Translations under genes and position numbers: made by a program | DNA from: Favolaschia claudopus | Taxonomy: Eukaryota > Basidiomycota > Agaricomycetes > Agaricales > Mycenaceae | Reading direction: 5' to 3' | Length of the DNA: 64,000 nt | NCBI GenBank assembly: GCA_037176885.1 | Contig: JAWWNJ010000008.1 | Location: 868,001 to 932,000, forward strand | Notes under the pieces: generated by a model | Databases searched by the model: none | What the model was told of the DNA's origin: nothing | The model's input: the letters and a program-made list of their open reading frames with translations, nothing else | Shown here: in pieces, positions 59,639 through 64,000 of the stretch | Position numbering within the stretch: position 1 is the stretch's first letter | Layout: the number at the start of each line of letters is the position of its first letter

Positions 59639-60509
59639 AGAACGAGAAAGCCATCAGAGTGTTTATGGAACCGGGGGGATACATGGCCAGATTTATCGCA
59701 ATAACAAGTCGGATACGTGAGGTATACAGGCTGCACCAGCTCTCGGTGATTCGGTTTAAGGTGCGTAGGGTACTTAGTCTCCCTGGGGCAGACGAAATTC
59801 GGTGAGTGGGCCAATCCCTATTTGACAGGTATATCCGGTAACGCGAAGGTTGGAGGGAATTGGTCTACTCTTTTTAGCGGAACCCTTGTGGCTAGAATCG
59901 ACGTGGAGGTCAGGATGAAGTGAGTCAAGCGTGTGTGGGCTGTAGGGTTAGGGTTCCATCAAGGTTCAGTTGAACCGGTGTATTCACTGAGAAATTAATT
60001 CTGTGATTCCTTCAATGCAGAAATCATCTGAGATATATTGACAAATGGACGCAAAAAATACAATAAAAAATGAAGCCCTTGCCCGCATGCTTTCATGAAG
60101 TCGCGACCATAAACTAAGGCGTACAAGCCGCCGAAGCGAGGAAGGCCCGTCCATCTATCTACATACTCCGCGTCCACAGTGCGAGCCAGGGCAAATATGC
60201 TGGGCACCATTGAAGGACGCCAACGAATTCATGTACCCTGTTCGAGCTCTTTGACTGATCGACCTCCTATTTTGCGATTTCGACGAGGCAATACAGTGTT
60301 GAAAGTTTCATTGAGGGAAGTTCAACCGCAAGGTGGAAATCCCTTGGGGAAAACAGCCAATACGTAATTGATTCGTACGCCGAGCATCTAGTCGAGGAAG
60401 AAGATGACAACAAAGGCTGTTAGACCCAGTGAAGTAATAAATAAAGTAAATCCGCTCAACCAACATCTCACAATTCCACTCAGCTCCAGCCCGAGATCCT
60501 CATGATCAA
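59639..60509. other. intergenic with a dispersed repeat
   Basis: Contains the second repeat copy (59990-60370) and a telomere-like TTAGGGTTAGGG-type pair near 59944. No intact gene. The frame 59995-60210 belongs to the repeat. Confidence 0.4.
59990..60370 (-). repeat. dispersed repeat, copy 2 (inverted)
   Basis: Reverse-strand copy of 39180-39560. In this copy the frame is open for 71 residues and includes DAEYVDRWTGLPRFGGLYAL, so it is the better preserved one. No domain is recognised. Confidence 0.6.
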
Positions 60510-63360
60510 TCAGCTGGACTGGTCAAACGCAGGCTGCCACGTCGTCAAATTCCACTCCTCGAACGTTATATCCGGACTCAGGAAAAGCGAAGGCGCGACG
60601 AACGGTGGAGTCCCACTCGCCATCTCGCCTTGCCAACAATGTTGCTCAAAGCATAGGTTACACTGCGAGGGAATGGGGTGTTCGATGCGTTGGAGGCTAC
60701 GGAGAATTGTGCCGCAGGCACTGTATGGTTGAATGAAAATCGTTGTCAGTGGGGATCGACGAAACAAGGGAAAGCAAGATGCGCACATGCATTGGGCCCA
60801 TGTGGTGTTGCTTTGTGAGACGATGTCAAGGGTATTTTGGAGGAGGAGCTGAATCTGAGATGAGCTTGGGCCGGTGCTGACCACGAGATATCGTATTTGT
60901 ATGAGGGAAACAACTTTGTAATTTAGCGAGAGCTCACGTACCCAACTATAGTCGTAGCATTTGAGTATGCGCTATAAGGAGCATCGGCGACGTAGAGTAC
61001 CAGTGGTACCTCCGGTTCGTTGCAGCCTACCAAGTAAGATAAAAATTCTCATTGAAACCACGAATCAAGGATGACTTGCCGAAAAATATAGGAGCGATCG
61101 TGTAGTTGTTTATGAGGAAAGTCTTCACATCGGGAAGCTTTGGAAAGGGGACATTGTTGTCGATTGCCATTGCGCCGGTGTTGACTGGAGTTGTTGAGTC
61201 AGCGCAGTTGAAACAGTGGAGAGAACAGGCTCCTCACTCAGATTCGTACCGTTCATCCACCCAGACTTCATAAATGAAGTCAGCGACGAATGCAATAAAT
61301 CTACAAGAAGAGAACAGCTTACCGATAGTTCAGCACCAGAACTGTCGCTAACGAGCAAAAAGTCCATTTTTCTGGCGGGTTGGATGAGAGGCCAGATTGG
61401 GGATTCCTGGCCTGGGTCGTGAAGAGTTAATCAGTCAGTGATTTCGCATTGATGTATGGAACTGATTGAACTTCACCTGATTCACCAGCGTCAACCAGCA
61501 CCAAGGTCTCTTGCTGTTGAAGCCCTGCCTCTGACTTTTCGTACCCTTGGTTTCGATTGTTCAGTACGCGGATTCAAAATGATACATATCCTCGGGAAAA
61601 GGAAACGTACCAAAGAAAGGGTTCGCGACCAGACCATAGCCTACATCCTACCATACGACCTATTTTTGAATTCGAGACAGGCATCAAGAAATCACTGCAC
61701 CTGAATAGTGGCATTACCCAGCAACCTGAGTATCCCGGGCAGGATACCGTCAATGAACACCTTTAGGTTCTTCACTAGCGATGCTGACACGAGCTCAATT
61801 TCGTTTGGTGGGTAGGGAAGTTGTTGTTGGCGCTTGCGGTATCGCTGCGTTTGCGCCAACACGGAAGACTCGGAGCGCGAGAACAACCCGACAGTATTAT
61901 TAGTTTCGATGATGACAACCCAGTCCTGGTTCATGCGTCAGCCACATCAGTAAATTGACGAGTAAGCTGGAGTAACGAAAAATGGGATGAACATACAGCC
62001 TGCGCAGCAATCCCCGCACCCAAGACCCACGCAGCCGAATCCCAGCCAGTCACGCATTTGTTCTGATCGACAGGCGCTCCTGCACTGAGAGTGGTACCGA
62101 GGAGTGAGGTGGGTGTGAATGCGCGTGCGCGGCCTTGCCAGGAGCCGAATTCGATGGGAGAGACTTCGTATATTGTTTGGTTTGTTGCGCTGAGCGACAT
62201 GAGTGAGATTGTATATGGTGGAATGCATGTGCTATGGGCTGAATGGAAAGATTGAAGGCACTGGTAGACGTACTTATTAACAGGGAACAGAATTCCATCG
62301 TAGGAGTTACTCCCCGGAAGACCAGCGGGGATGCCTTCGGCCATGATGAGGAACGGGAGAGGGACGGTGCCACTTGTGTAGGCGGGAGACGAGATGAGGC
62401 TGTTGAAGGGGCGGCTGGTGGTGCCGTTTGAGGAGTAGAAGAGGGAGGCCTTGTCAATTCTCGAGGTCAATAATTCGTTTTGAAGGAATGATATGGACAA
62501 GGGAGAGTGCAAGGCAACTTACAGCGCCGATGACATCTGCGATGGATAGGTTGAATCCCGCTTTGGCTTTGAGTTGGAGGAGGTCGAAGGCGGAGGTGGG
62601 TACGTCTGTTGAAATCTTTTTGAGTAATCGAGTCACCAACTGGTGAAGACTTAGTGGGTTACCTGAGTTGTTGAATGCTCCTCCTTTAACGAGGGTTTGC
62701 ACGTCGATGAAGTCGTTGATTGCGAGCGCCATGGTCGCTTCGCACCCGCCGCTGACTGGATTTGCATTTAGCATTCATTCAAATTTCGTGGAGTTCGTGA
62801 AGGAGGCCTAGCAGGATCACTCACGTCCAGCAACATAGGTAGTAGCTTGGGATAGACCGCCTAATTTTGCGGCCATGGATTTGTTGTCCCTTGAGTCGAA
62901 GCTTTGATAGAATCCGAGGGCGTTAATCTGAATATTGGGTTCAGTTCCTCGGCTTTGCAAAGAGCAGGGAGAAAACTGACCGAAGCACGGGCTGCGACAG
63001 AATACTTGATCAACGCAGCGGAGAGGAACAATGACACACGAAGAACTTACTGCCGCCGCCCGAGTACGCCTGTCCGATAACCGGAACGGCGCTCTTGTTC
63101 GCAGAGATCGTAGAAATATACTCGTCGACATCGAAATCAGGTATGGCTGCAAGCGTCAGGTATGACTTGAGTGCGTTGATGACATGGGGTCGCCTCGCGT
63201 CGAGCCAGATAAGTTCTTCGGGTGACAGTCCGTCAGAGGCTGGACGGACGTAGGTGATCCCGGAGGGACAGGCACCGTATGTTGGGGGAATTGGTGTGGT
63301 AGCAAAAGTAGAGCCGCCGAGAAGCACGGCTATGAGAAACGGGGAAAGAATGGATTTCAT
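60510..63360 (-). CDS. secreted lysophospholipase (phospholipase B family)
   Basis: A multi-exon gene with signal peptide MKSILSPFLIAVLLGGSTFA. The domain start has the family opening CPSGITYVRPASDGLSPEE. Then come the oxyanion-type SGGGTRASIN and the catalytic motif GLSGGC, where Ser is the nucleophile. Later blocks are PFLIMAEG, EVSPIEFGSWQGR, FLINNYTIAPIFFGCNEPE-like and the C-terminal CNLCFEQHCW. Exons fixed at the 5' end are 63360-63051, 62992-62982 (11 nt) and 62927-62825. The last two are about 60900-60787 and 60720-60510. These enzymes release fatty acids from (lyso)phospholipids outside the cell or at the wall. All key elements look intact. Confidence 0.88.
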
Positions 63361-64000
63361 GGATGTCTGAAAGTCATTGCTAGGATCTTCATCTTTGCAT
63401 TTATGCGTGTCGATGAAACAGAGTCGGGTTTACGAGACTGCGCGCGGGCTCGGAGGCCAACGGGACAGTAACGGCTCCGTTGGGATGCGGTAGAGACCAA
63501 CGGAGACCAAAATGATTCTAATTTCTAGGGTATGAACGCACTGAGTGCTATTTGGCTGCAGATTCACCGCAGATTCAGCGACATTCTGAACATTCTAAAC
63601 TCGAAGTTGCGTTCAAATCCGAAGCAAACACATTTTCGCTGCGGGAGCTGCTTCAGGCTGGTAGCCTCTGGTAGCGGCGGTAGCTCTCGGATGATGGAGA
63701 GACGCCCGTGTCAAGAGACAAAAAAGGAGCTTCACGACCACCGAGAAAATGGGATGACACGGCGGACAAAGCTTTGTCATTTGTGATGGGTGTCCCATCT
63801 GTCATTTGATGGCTCAGCAGCGTGCGCCGAGCGCCGAATCTTTGAACCGACGGGCCGAACTAATAGACCATCGGCACTATTCAAAATTTTCGCCGGCCAA
63901 AATCCAAAGCGTCAGCCAGTGTCGGCCGTTATCAACGGCTGTGGCGGCATCTTTGCTCGCAAATGACAGTCCAGATGACAAGGGCATGACACATGGAACT
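63361..64000. other. 5' flank of the lysophospholipase gene
   Basis: 640 bp with no supported gene. The frames at 63532-63798 on both strands are short and without resemblance. It probably holds the promoter. Confidence 0.3.

Overview
The window is genomic DNA of a filamentous basidiomycete, most likely an Agaricomycete. Genes are broken by many short GT..AG introns, mostly 45-75 nt. F-box genes are abundant and tandemly duplicated. The intron-dense 7TM gene and the serine/aspartate-rich orphan families also fit that group. I reconstructed exons by hand from reading frame, splice signals and family consensus. No rRNA, tRNA, CRISPR array or virus was found.

Layout. 0-4.4 kb: degenerate orphan gene A1, acidic orphan B1 and F-box gene C1. 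4.4-12 kb: F-box debris, then about 5.8 kb with almost no gene. 12.1-16.2 kb: class B bHLH transcription factor in eight exons. 17.7-20.8 kb: a hypothetical gene and a RUS/DUF647 gene. 21.3-22.9 kb: 7TM receptor-like gene in twelve exons. 23.3-26.0 kb: hypothetical genes and an F-box-like gene. 26.4-34.2 kb: a tandem array of head-to-head pairs, each an acidic orphan (D) facing an F-box gene (E), with a decayed third D. 35.3-36.3 kb: phytanoyl-CoA dioxygenase-like gene. 37.0-38.9 kb: third C-type F-box gene (C3). 39-42 kb: poorly resolved coding sequence and a dispersed repeat. 42.1-47.0 kb: second copy of the A-B-C block. 47.8-52.8 kb: aspartic-peptidase-like gene carrying two insertions, one with perfect inverted repeats. 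53.1-54.1 kb: acidic repeat protein F. 56.8-58.2 kb: Old Yellow Enzyme gene with an early stop codon. 58.5-59.6 kb: single-exon F-box gene. 60.5-63.4 kb: secreted lysophospholipase.

How it fits together. Housekeeping or metabolic genes (RUS, 7TM, PhyH, OYE, lysophospholipase) are separated by fast-evolving blocks of F-box genes and short acidic orphan proteins. The acidic genes B1, D1, D2 and F carry a CACGTG box a few hundred bases upstream, and B2 has a one-base variant. Class B bHLH factors, such as the one encoded here, recognise that hexamer. Two D genes face an F-box gene across a shared promoter region of about 1 kb. F-box proteins select targets for SCF ubiquitin ligases, so the D-E pairs are the best candidate for an undescribed two-gene module. 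The link is inferred from layout and motifs only.
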